The notes beneath the pieces were generated by a model. The model was not told the origin of the DNA. It was given only the letters and a program-made list of their open reading frames with translations, and did not search any database. Shown piece after piece: positions 1 through 6,820 of a stretch of 14,557 nucleotides of DNA. The stretch's first letter is position 1, and each line of letters begins with the position of its first letter. Both the position numbers and the translations under genes were made by a program. The stretch is from Nitrospinota bacterium (GTDB taxonomy: Bacteria > Nitrospinota > Nitrospinia > UBA9942): the NCBI GenBank assembly GCA_016234205.1, contig JACRGN010000293.1, positions 1 to 14,557 of the forward strand. The letters are read 5' to 3'.

Positions 1-311
1 GCGGGGATGTCTGTATAACTGATAATGGTGTCCATATGGCGCGCCATAGTGATAACCAGATGCTCCATGACCACAGGGGAGACACCCATCATTCCGAACA
101 TAGACAGGGAATTAATAAGATAAAGGCAGATTGCAATATGGATATGTCTTCATCTGATATATATTTTCCTGGCGGTGAACATCCGTTTACATACAATGTA
201 ACCAAAGTTGGTTTTTATTTATCAGCGATAGAAACTGTTTCCTTTTCACAGATTAAATCCACAGAAGGTTTTTTTAGCATTCCATATAATCCTCCAAGAT
301 TCATTTCTTAA
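1..311 (+). CDS. His-rich small protein, 3' end (5' truncated by window)
   Basis: The reading frame is open from base 3 to the TAA at 309-311 with no stop before the window edge, so this is the C-terminal ~102 residues of a gene that begins upstream; the internal ATG at 36 need not be the start. The visible part holds a Cys, then a His-dense stretch (HDHRGDTHHSEHR), then a Cys-containing segment (ADCNMD), and ends in a hydrophobic/aromatic tail with a PP near the C-terminus (YNPPRFIS). The layout matches the intact gene at 7768-8172 (His/Met/Cys-rich middle, C-x-C segment, tail ending in KPPEILA), so the two are probably paralogues bracketing the transport cassette. Small exported His/Cys-rich proteins of this type often sit beside TonB receptors and metal genes; metal binding is an inference. 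No specific family was recognised. Confidence 0.6.
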   Translation, partial: GDVCITDNGVHMARHSDNQMLHDHRGDTHHSEHRQGINKIKADCNMDMSSSDIYFPGGEHPFTYNVTKVGFYLSAIETVSFSQIKSTEGFFSIPYNPPRFIS

Positions 312-340
312 AAGTCCAATCGGACACACAACCTGAAAAA

Positions 341-487
341 ACAGAACTCAGATTACGCGGAAAAAAGGATTTTCGCAGATTTTTATTTTAAAATCTATAA
401 TATCTGCGTTTACCCCGTTAGATATTTACTATGGAATGGGGATAATTCTGGGGAATATGTATTATCTAACGGGGTTTATCTGCGTCC
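341..487. repeat. Left arm of ~147-bp inverted repeat flanking the porin gene
   Basis: The core 404-487 (84 bp) matches the reverse complement of 1518-1601 at 76 of 84 positions by hand alignment. Similarity continues outward through an A-rich, CGCAGAT-containing stretch to about 341. The core itself contains an internal palindrome: ACCCCGTTAGATA at 412-424 and TATCTAACGGGGT at 463-475 (13-bp stem). It therefore looks like a palindromic, MITE-like intergenic element. It ends about 18 bases before the GGAGG of the downstream gene. Confidence 0.85.
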
Positions 488-517
488 TATTATTTTTTTA
501 AAAAGGAGGTTTTTTTA

Positions 518-1498
518 ATGAAGAAAAAATTGTCAATAGTAGCTTTTTTCACCATGTTGTTTTTTATCTCATCAGTTAGTCTAAGTCTCGCATGTGATTT
601 CTGTCTCTTATCTCAGGGCATATCTCCTCTTGAAACAATAAGCGGGGCAGGCGGTATAAGAATAAACCAGAGATATACCATGTTAAATTCTGTATACAAG
701 GGGACAAAGGATGTTACCCCGTCAGTTAAACCTAAAGAGGAATACTGGACAACAGAGGTTACAGGTTTTTATTCAATTGCTGAAGACCTGATGTTACTTG
801 CAACTATTCCTCTCAGAAAAAATACTGTGGATGGTCATCTGCATGTCCACTCTGACGGCGATATTGAAGTGGAGTCCTTGAAGGGTGATGTGAGTGGTCT
901 GGGAGATATTGCACTGCTTGGAAGATATACCTTCCTAAAGAAACATACTTTAGATTCAACTACTGCCGTTGCCGCTCTCCTTGGTGTGAAGCTGCCAACT
1001 GGTAAAACGGATGGCAAAACGAGTGATGGATCAGAATTTCTTGATGCACATCTGCAGTTAGGCACTGGTGCTACAGATTTTCTTTTTGGACTTTCTCTTA
1101 ACCATGCAATTCAGAAGCTTTCTCTCTCTGCCAATATACTTGACGCTATCCACACGGAGGGGAAGGCAGGGGATAAGACATATCAATTCGGAAATATCAT
1201 TAACTATGATGTAACAGGGAAATACAGGGTCAGTCCGAGTGAGTTGGCACCTGAAAGAAATCAGTGGTTTTTAGCCCTCGGAATAAACGGTGAGTTAAGG
1301 GATAAAGAAAAAGAGGGTGACGTTATGGTTGACAATTCAGGGGGGCATACAATCTATTTAACCCCGGGGATTCAGCTTGTGGCTACACCTCACTGGGTAG
1401 TTGAGGCTTTATATTACCATTCTATATACCACGACCTATATGGAACACAGACCGGCGAGAATTATAAAGCCTCTGTAGGGGTGACATATTTGTTTTAA
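518..1498 (+). CDS. Porin-like outer-membrane beta-barrel protein
   Basis: A 326-residue exported protein. The start is fixed by GGAGG at 505-509, eight bases before the ATG. Residues 1-25 form a signal peptide (KKK, then a hydrophobic core). The mature N-terminus would begin at or near C26 in a C-D-F-C motif (C26, C29). The remainder has the alternating pattern of a beta-barrel, with GVKLPTG around 157-163 and a terminal aromatic (VTYLF), the usual outer-membrane assembly signal. It resembles the loosely defined 'MetA-pathway/transporter' porins (PF13557-like); this is recognition by pattern, not a search. A loop at 107-115 carries three His (HLHVHSDGD). It is the first complete gene of the cassette with TlpA and the TonB receptor, which suggests passage or sensing of the same substrate. 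It stands alone between inverted repeats, so it may be transcribed separately from the genes on either side. The CxxC is unusual for a porin. Confidence 0.75.
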   Translation: MKKKLSIVAFFTMLFFISSVSLSLACDFCLLSQGISPLETISGAGGIRINQRYTMLNSVYKGTKDVTPSVKPKEEYWTTEVTGFYSIAEDLMLLATIPLRKNTVDGHLHVHSDGDIEVESLKGDVSGLGDIALLGRYTFLKKHTLDSTTAVAALLGVKLPTGKTDGKTSDGSEFLDAHLQLGTGATDFLFGLSLNHAIQKLSLSANILDAIHTEGKAGDKTYQFGNIINYDVTGKYRVSPSELAPERNQWFLALGINGELRDKEKEGDVMVDNSGGHTIYLTPGIQLVATPHWVVEALYYHSIYHDLYGTQTGENYKASVGVTYLF

Positions 1499-1517
1499 AA
1501 AGGACAAAACCCTAATT

Positions 1518-1666
1518 GGACGCAGATAAACCCCGTTAGATAATGGATATTCAATGGAATTATCGCCATTCAATAGTAAATATCTAACGGGGTAAACGCA
1601 GATTATAAATATTAAAAAAATAAATTATCTGCAAAAATCCTTTTTTTCTGTGTTCATCTGCGTTCT
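1518..1666. repeat. Right arm of inverted repeat flanking the porin gene
   Basis: Inverted copy of 341-487. The core 1518-1601 pairs with 404-487, and the outer part (CTGCAAAAATCC then a T-run, then CATCTGCG) mirrors the A-rich outer part of the left arm. It has its own internal palindrome, with ACCCCGTTAGATA and TATCTAACGGGGT plus near-complementary ATTCAATGG and CCATTCAAT arms. A reading frame that appears to start at 1650 for the next gene begins inside this repeat and is judged spurious. Confidence 0.85.
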
Positions 1667-1706
1667 ATTTATAGATTTTATGATTTCATTGCATGGTCAA
1701 AAAATT

Positions 1707-2243
1707 ATGAAAGGCATAACCTATTGCATAGTGTCAGTTTTAATCCTCTTTTCTGCCGGTAATTCTTATAGTTACAGCAAGAAAGATTTTAAAGCCTTTG
1801 GCATTCAGGAGCTAAAGGATGAAGCACCAAATTTCACTATCGTAGACCATAACGGTAAAAGGGTGAGTATAAATGACTATAGAGGAAAGGCTGTCATTCT
1901 CCACTTCTGGGCTACATGGTGTAATCCATGCAAGGCTGAGTTCCCTCTCTTTGAAAAGCTGTATCAGAATTTTAAGGATAGGGAAATAGTTTTCCTGCCT
2001 ATTTCTATAGACCTCAAGGCAGGCCGTGAGGAAGTAGAAAAATTTGCAAAGGGGTTTGGCTTAAGCTGTCAGGTATATCTGGCAAGGGAAGGGGATGTAA
2101 CAAATAGATACTGGACATGGGGTGTGCCTGTAACATATTTCATTAATAAAAAAGGGTGGATAATCGGCAGGGCATTGGGTCCGAGGGATTGGGCTTCTGA
2201 TAAAAGCAATGAGATTATCAATTCGCTGATAGAAGACATGTAA
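1707..2243 (+). CDS. TlpA/ResA-type periplasmic thiol-disulfide oxidoreductase
   Basis: 178 residues from the ATG at 1707, chosen because residues 1-23 then form a clean signal peptide or membrane anchor (MKGITYCIVSVLILFSAG). The frame runs further upstream to 1650, but that part lies in repeat sequence. No convincing Shine-Dalgarno site is visible, and 1680 is an alternative start. The thioredoxin fold shows FWATWCNPC with the redox pair C72/C75, cis-Pro P141 in GVPVTY, and a TlpA-style region starting APNFTIVDHNGKRVSINDYRGK. A further Cys (C121) lies outside the active site. Family members reduce or shuffle disulfides in exported proteins, for example in cytochrome c and copper-site maturation. 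It is followed after 18 bases by the TonB receptor and lies near several Cys-containing exported proteins (CPCC propeller, CDFC porin, Cys-bearing TonB), which are plausible clients by inference. Confidence 0.9.
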   Translation: MKGITYCIVSVLILFSAGNSYSYSKKDFKAFGIQELKDEAPNFTIVDHNGKRVSINDYRGKAVILHFWATWCNPCKAEFPLFEKLYQNFKDREIVFLPISIDLKAGREEVEKFAKGFGLSCQVYLAREGDVTNRYWTWGVPVTYFINKKGWIIGRALGPRDWASDKSNEIINSLIEDM

Positions 2244-2261
2244 GATAAGGAGACTATAACG

Positions 2262-4355
2262 ATGAAAAGAATAACAATTTTATTTTTTTTTCTGATTCTT
2301 TCACCTTTCTCTGTTTTCGGAGAGGAAAATGATGTAACAAAAATTGAAGATGTTGTTGTTACCGGCACAAGAGAGGCAGAATCTGCAAGAGAGGTTCCCC
2401 AGACAGTTGGTATTGTAAAGGGTGAAGAGATTAAGGAAATAAAACCGACCCACCCCGCTCAGGTTATGAACAGGGTAGCGGGTGTTTGGATAAGGCAGAC
2501 AACAGGAGAGGGGCATGTAACAGCAATTCGTCAGCCCCTTACAACACAGCCTCTCTATCTCTTTCTTGAGGACGGCATACCAATCCGCTCTACAGGATTT
2601 TTCAACCACAATGCGCTTTATGAGATAAATATGCCGGCGGCGGAGAAGATAGAGATTATGAAGGGTCCCGGAACCGCATTATACGGGAGCGATGCAATCG
2701 GCGGGGCAATAAATGTCCTGACAAAGACACCGTCACTCACCCCTGAAATTGATATAACCCCTGAGGCAGGCTCATACGGCTGGTACCGTCTCCTTGCGAC
2801 AGGTAGCAATACATGGGATAATTTTGGTCTTCGTCTTGATTTGAATGATACCCATACAAACGGCTGGCAGGAGGACACAGCCTATGACAGGCAGGCAGCA
2901 ACAATTCGTTCCGATTATACGCCCAATGCAACAAAGAGCGTAAAGACTGTAATTGCCTATTCCAATATTGACGGACATGGCGAATCAGCAGGATTATCAA
3001 AAGCAGATTTTGAAACCCGCCCATCATACAGTTATACAACCTTTAATTTCAGAAAGGTTAAGGCTTTCAGACTATCCTTTGATGTTGAAAAAGAGGTGTC
3101 AGAAGGCAAAGGTCTTATAAGTGTCATCCCATATTACAGGGTAAATAGGATGGATTTGCATCCGGGATGGGGCATATTCAGCATAGGCGGGAATAACTAC
3201 AGGGGATCTGACTATACCACAAAGTTTCAATCTTTCGGGCTCCTTGGAAAATACCGTTATGATCTTGAGCCAATGAGGACAAGATTGGTAATGGGTGTTG
3301 ACCTTGACTACAGCCCCGGCGACTATTATGAGAAAAGGACTGTTGTAACGAGAGATACTTCAACCCTTAAATTTACATCCTATACCTACGATACATCTAC
3401 CACCAACAACTATGACTATGATGCAACATTTAAAGGGATTTCTCCTTACCTACATGCTGAAGTATCGCCTGTTGAAAAATTAAGATTAACAATAGGTGCC
3501 CGTTATGATGATATGTCCTACGATTATAATACCCGCCTTGCAGCAAATTCCAACAGACCTTCGTCCACTATAAGGGCATTCAGCCACCTGAGTCCAAAGG
3601 CAGGCTTAACCTATGCATTTACAGAGGATATAAGCGCCTTCATCTCTTATAACCACGGTTTCCGCGTGCCGTCGTCGGGAGATTTGTTCAAAGGAAGTAA
3701 CGGCACTGCCTCAACAACAGTAAATCTTCAGCCGATTAAGATTGATAGTTACGAGATAGGTATAAAGACAGGTTTTCTGGATAACAAACTAACCCTTGAT
3801 GCAAATGTTTATCTGATGCAGAAAAAGGATGATATTGTTTCGTATTCAGTAACTACCGGTCTAAGCGAAAAACGTAATGCAGGCGAGACTGAACATAAAG
3901 GCATTGAAGTGGCGGTTGGCATAAAACCCGTAAAAGAAGCGGGGCTTGATGTAAGTTATTCATATGCACAACAGACATACATAGACTACAGGGTTTCATC
4001 AACTGTAAGCTATAGCGGAAAAGAGATACCTATAGCACCAAGACAGATAGTAAATACCCGTCTTTATTATGCCCCATCATCTTTTAATGGCGGCAGAGTT
4101 GAATTGGAATGGATAAAGCTTGACGAATACTGGCTTGATGATGCAAATACCGAAAAGTATGCCGGGCATGATTTATTAAATGTGAGGGCATCATATAATG
4201 CAACCAAATCATGCGAGTTCTTTGCACGGGCTATAAATGTTACTGATAAACTCTATGCCGAGAGTGCTTCAAAATCATCTACCGGCTCCGCCCAATATAA
4301 CCCGGGTTTACCGCGGACATTCTATGCAGGGTTAACCTATAATTGGGGGAGGTAG
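2262..4355 (+). CDS. TonB-dependent outer-membrane receptor (first copy)
   Basis: 697 residues, preceded by AAGGAG about nine bases before the ATG. Signal peptide 1-20 (MKRITILFFFLILSPFSVFG); TonB-box/plug start KIEDVVVTGTR at 27-37; plug domain to about 155 with the hallmark GPGTALYGSDAIGGAINVLT at 135-154. A 22-strand-type barrel follows, with FISYNHGFRVPSSGDLF and the late NAGETEHKGIEV and FARAINVTDKLYAESA segments typical of the BtuB/CirA/FepA superfamily. The C-terminus is YNWGR rather than the usual final Phe. It binds a scarce ligand (metal chelate, haem, cobalamin or similar) and imports it using proton-motive force passed on by TonB-ExbB-ExbD, which are encoded just downstream. Substrate cannot be assigned; no cobalamin riboswitch or Fur-type box was seen upstream. 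Its stop at 4353-4355 lies three bases before the TTG start of the next gene, implying co-translation. Confidence 0.92.
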   Translation: MKRITILFFFLILSPFSVFGEENDVTKIEDVVVTGTREAESAREVPQTVGIVKGEEIKEIKPTHPAQVMNRVAGVWIRQTTGEGHVTAIRQPLTTQPLYLFLEDGIPIRSTGFFNHNALYEINMPAAEKIEIMKGPGTALYGSDAIGGAINVLTKTPSLTPEIDITPEAGSYGWYRLLATGSNTWDNFGLRLDLNDTHTNGWQEDTAYDRQAATIRSDYTPNATKSVKTVIAYSNIDGHGESAGLSKADFETRPSYSYTTFNFRKVKAFRLSFDVEKEVSEGKGLISVIPYYRVNRMDLHPGWGIFSIGGNNYRGSDYTTKFQSFGLLGKYRYDLEPMRTRLVMGVDLDYSPGDYYEKRTVVTRDTSTLKFTSYTYDTSTTNNYDYDATFKGISPYLHAEVSPVEKLRLTIGARYDDMSYDYNTRLAANSNRPSSTIRAFSHLSPKAGLTYAFTEDISAFISYNHGFRVPSSGDLFKGSNGTASTTVNLQPIKIDSYEIGIKTGFLDNKLTLDANVYLMQKKDDIVSYSVTTGLSEKRNAGETEHKGIEVAVGIKPVKEAGLDVSYSYAQQTYIDYRVSSTVSYSGKEIPIAPRQIVNTRLYYAPSSFNGGRVELEWIKLDEYWLDDANTEKYAGHDLLNVRASYNATKSCEFFARAINVTDKLYAESASKSSTGSAQYNPGLPRTFYAGLTYNWGR

Positions 4356-4358
4356 ACA

Positions 4359-5624
4359 TTGAAATTTACGATTTACGATTTACGATTTACGATTTTATTT
4401 CTCTTTATCCTCTCGCCGATTTTATCGCATAATTATTGCGCAGCAGAGACCACACAATTCGGCTCGATAATCAGCATAAATCACCCTGACAAGAGGGTAT
4501 CAAATGCATCGGCTATTATTGATGATGAGGGCAGGATATATATAGGATGGGTAAAGGAAGATGGAAATAAAAATAACATCTATGTTGCCTCATCTTCCGA
4601 TAATGGGAAGACCTTTTCAGAAAAGGTCAGGGTTAACGGGGATGCTGATATGCCATCTGGAATCAATCATGCACCGACAATGGCACTCGGCACAAAGGGA
4701 GAATTATATGTTGCATGGACAGTCAGCAGGACAAACGGCGAATTTTCCTCTGATATTAAGTTCAGCCGTTCCCTTAATAAGGGGAAGTCATTTGAACCTG
4801 CAATACTTGTCAATGACGATAATCTCCCTGTGTCCCACGGATTTGAATCAATGACTGTTGCACCTGACGGTTCTATCTACATCGCGTGGCTTGATGGAAG
4901 GGAAAAGAAAGAGGGCGTATCATCAACATTTATCGCAAGGTCTGCTGATAACGGAAAGACATTTGAAAAGAATGTCCGAGTTGACGGCAATTCCTGCCCA
5001 TGCTGCAGGACTGCAGTAACAGTTGCACATGACGGCACTGTATATGTCTCATGGAGGAAGGTGTTTAAACCTGTCCCTGCGGACATTAAGCAGGGAGGTG
5101 ATATCAGAGAGATTGTCCTGGCAAAGTCAACTGACAAGGGGAAGAGTTTTTCTGAAAGTGTGGTTGTAGGCAATGATAAATGGGTAATTGCAGGATGTCC
5201 ACACAGGGGACCTTCAATATCTACAGATAAGGATGGTTTTTTATATGTTGTCTGGTATACTGAGGGTGAAACGGGGTCTCCTGCCATCTATATTGCAAAT
5301 TCAAAAGACGGAGGGATGAGCTTCACCAAGAAGCTCATCCCTTTCTCAAACGGGACATTTCCTGACCATCCGGTAATGGCACTAAATAGAGACGGTAAAC
5401 CCCTTATTGCATGGGAAGAGACAACGCCTGTTTTAAGCAGGCTCATATTTCAGCAGACGGATGAAAAACCTCAACAGATGAATCAGGGTGTCAGGAGGGC
5501 TCACGACCCTGTCTTATCCATCAATAAAAGTGGTGATATACTTATAGCGTGGTCACAGGAGGAGATACGGTTCACAAGAACAGCATACAGGCTCTTCCGA
5601 AGCCAAGAAAATATTAACCACTGA
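4359..5624 (+). CDS. Exported BNR/sialidase-like beta-propeller with CPCC motif
   Basis: 421 residues from a TTG start at 4359, chosen because a GGGGGAGG ribosome site lies inside the end of the upstream gene and no other start falls before the mature domain. The signal peptide (about 1-27) is partly built from a heptamer repeat (see 4364-4391). Five Asp-box motifs (S-x-D-x-G-x-x-F type) are seen at about 78-85, 136-144, 193-201, 255-263 and 313-321, the signature of six-bladed BNR/sialidase propellers. The family includes sialidases, but many members have no known enzymatic role and I see no clear sialidase arginine triad, so an enzyme name is not justified. Unusual are NSCPCCR (C213, C215, C216) and AGCPHRGPS (C280, H282), a possible metal or disulfide site close to the propeller axis. 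Context (receptor before, ExbB after, TlpA nearby) points to a periplasmic or surface partner in uptake. The stop codon lies in a palindromic repeat. Confidence 0.8.
   Translation: MKFTIYDLRFTILFLFILSPILSHNYCAAETTQFGSIISINHPDKRVSNASAIIDDEGRIYIGWVKEDGNKNNIYVASSSDNGKTFSEKVRVNGDADMPSGINHAPTMALGTKGELYVAWTVSRTNGEFSSDIKFSRSLNKGKSFEPAILVNDDNLPVSHGFESMTVAPDGSIYIAWLDGREKKEGVSSTFIARSADNGKTFEKNVRVDGNSCPCCRTAVTVAHDGTVYVSWRKVFKPVPADIKQGGDIREIVLAKSTDKGKSFSESVVVGNDKWVIAGCPHRGPSISTDKDGFLYVVWYTEGETGSPAIYIANSKDGGMSFTKKLIPFSNGTFPDHPVMALNRDGKPLIAWEETTPVLSRLIFQQTDEKPQQMNQGVRRAHDPVLSINKSGDILIAWSQEEIRFTRTAYRLFRSQENINH
4364..4391 (+). repeat. Four tandem copies of the heptamer ATTTACG
   Basis: ATTTACG occurs head to tail at 4364, 4371, 4378 and 4385, followed by a degenerate ATTTTAT. 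The array begins two codons after the TTG start of the BNR gene and encodes KFTIYDLRFTI at the front of its signal peptide. Seven is not a multiple of three, so gain or loss of one copy would shift the gene's frame. Confidence 0.9.
5313..5341 (+). other. Perfect 12-bp hairpin inside the BNR gene
   Basis: GGGATGAGCTTC (5313-5324), five-base loop ACCAA, GAAGCTCATCCC (5330-5341), then TTTCTC. The stem is perfect and lies within codons for the fifth Asp-box region. The short T-rich run after it is too weak to call a terminator. Confidence 0.8.
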
Positions 5625-5689
5625 AACACTGAAGACACTGAACTGAAAATTTCTTTTTTTCTGTGCTTTCAGTGGCTTCTGTGGTTCAT
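5616..5689. repeat. Imperfect palindromic intergenic repeat (CACTGAA type)
   Basis: Left arm 5616-5642 (AACCACTGAAACACTGAAG and onward) and right arm about 5661-5688 (CTGTGCTTTCAGTGG then CTGTGGTTCA) are imperfect reverse complements around an AT-rich centre. The left arm contains the stop codon of the BNR gene (its last Asn-His-stop codons are repeat sequence), so the repeat has invaded or trimmed the 3' end of that gene. Confidence 0.75.
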
Positions 5690-5719
5690 TAAATTTTGTT
5701 TTTTGAAGGAGATAATAAA

Positions 5720-6316
5720 ATGTTTACACTGATTGTAAAGGGTGGGATAATTATGATACCCATCCTTACCTGTTCTGTTATCTCTATTACTATCATTATA
5801 GAGAGGATGATATTCTGGTTCAAACAGAAGCAGACCATTACCCCTGAGCAATTGTTATCAATTGCGAGTAAAGGGAGTATTGATGATATGGCTAAAGAGG
5901 CTCAAAAGGTAAACCACCCCATTGCAAGGGTTCTCATTGCAGGTGCATTAAATAGAAATCCTTCTGCCTCTGCCGCCATGGAGGCTGCTGCAATGGATGA
6001 AATAAACAGGATGAAAAAATTTCTCCCCGCCCTTGATACGATTATTACACTCGCACCACTCCTTGGTCTTCTCGGCACTATAGTCGGCATGATACAGTCC
6101 TTTGACATTATATCTCTCACAGGGTTAGGGCAGCCCCATGCTGTAACAGGGGGGGTTGCCGAGGCATTAATCGCAACTGCGGCAGGGTTAATCGTTGCTA
6201 TACTTACACTTATCCCATATAATTACTTTATTTCAAAGGTTGAAAGGGTAACAGAGGATATGGAGAGGTATGCAACAAAATTTGAGATGATTTTGAATGA
6301 GCAAAGACTTAATTAA
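5720..6316 (+). CDS. exbB: ExbB/TolQ/MotA-family proton channel subunit
   Basis: 198 residues. The ATG at 5720 has GAAGGAG about eight bases upstream; the open frame reaches back to a TTG at 5696 but that start has no ribosome site. Three membrane spans are visible: residues about 8-27 (IIMIPILTCSVISITIIIE), 105-127 (DTIITLAPLLGLLGTIVGM) and 145-172 (GGVAEALIATAAGLIVAILTL). The APLLGLLGTIVGMI and GVAEALIATAAGLIVAI motifs are diagnostic of the ExbB/TolQ channel. It forms the inner-membrane proton channel with ExbD and drives TonB. Membership of a cassette with a receptor, ExbD and TonB favours ExbB over TolQ. It ends in the left arm of the next palindromic repeat: the final A of its TAA is the first base of the arm. 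Confidence 0.95.
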   Translation: MFTLIVKGGIIMIPILTCSVISITIIIERMIFWFKQKQTITPEQLLSIASKGSIDDMAKEAQKVNHPIARVLIAGALNRNPSASAAMEAAAMDEINRMKKFLPALDTIITLAPLLGLLGTIVGMIQSFDIISLTGLGQPHAVTGGVAEALIATAAGLIVAILTLIPYNYFISKVERVTEDMERYATKFEMILNEQRLN

Positions 6317-6396
6317 TCCGCAGATTACGCAGATTTCACAGATTTTTTTAAAAAATATTTTATTTTAATCTGCGGTAATCTGCGAAATCTGCGGAT
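6316..6396. repeat. Near-perfect ~30-bp palindrome between exbB and exbD
   Basis: Left arm 6316-6344 and right arm 6367-6396 are nearly exact reverse complements built from the CGCAGATT unit, separated by 22 AT-rich bases. It would make a long stem-loop in the exbB-exbD transcript. It fills the space where the exbD ribosome site should be; exbD starts nine bases after the right arm. Confidence 0.9.
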
Positions 6397-6405
6397 ATTT
6401 ATATT

Positions 6406-6819
6406 ATGAAAATACGGTCATTTACAAAGGCGCATAAAAAGGCGCGGATAGAAATCATACCAATGATTGATACCATGTTTTTTTTATTGGTCTTCTTTAT
6501 GATAGCCACACTATCAATGACTATCATGAGGGGCGTTCCGGTAAATCTCCCGAAATCAGAGTCGGGCAAAAATGATATTAAAGACAATGCCTCAATCACT
6601 GTATCAAAGGATGGAAAATTATATTATGATAAAAGAGAGATTCAGATTAATGAACTGCGAAGCCTTTTGAAAAAGGATGCGGCAGGAAATCCTGATATGC
6701 TCGTAATATTAAATGCAGATGAGGATACAACCCACGGCAAGGTAGTTGAATTGATTGACGAGGTAAAGCTTGCAGGGATTTCAAAATTTGCAATAGCAAC
6801 CAAACCAAAGAATCATTAA
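6406..6819 (+). CDS. exbD: ExbD/TolR-family biopolymer transport protein
   Basis: 137 residues with one N-terminal membrane span, about 18-42. It carries the family's essential proton-path Asp (D22) in IIPMIDTMFFLLVFFM. The periplasmic part (about 45-137) has the usual ExbD layout, including ITVSKDGKLYYDKREI and VILNADEDTTHGKVVELIDEVKLAGI. Works with ExbB as the proton-powered motor for TonB. No Shine-Dalgarno site can be seen before the ATG because a palindromic repeat ends nine bases upstream; translation may depend on unfolding of that hairpin or on an AT-rich leader. Only one base separates its stop from tonB. Confidence 0.95.
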   Translation: MKIRSFTKAHKKARIEIIPMIDTMFFLLVFFMIATLSMTIMRGVPVNLPKSESGKNDIKDNASITVSKDGKLYYDKREIQINELRSLLKKDAAGNPDMLVILNADEDTTHGKVVELIDEVKLAGISKFAIATKPKNH

Positions 6820-6820
6820 C

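Noticed and set aside
1650..1706. Upstream start for the TlpA gene
   Set aside because: The extra residues come from the inverted-repeat arm and would precede the natural signal peptide at 1707.
2244..2261. Cobalamin riboswitch or Fur box controlling the first receptor
   Set aside because: Only 18 bases separate it from TlpA and neither a B12-box-like sequence nor a GATAATGATAATCATTATC-like palindrome is present there or before 9951.
4364..4391. CRISPR-like or tandem repeat array
   Set aside because: Units are only seven bases with no spacers; it is a simple tandem repeat within a gene.
4359..5624. Calling the BNR protein a sialidase
   Set aside because: Asp boxes are structural and widespread; no arginine triad or nucleophile could be identified, and the context is transport.
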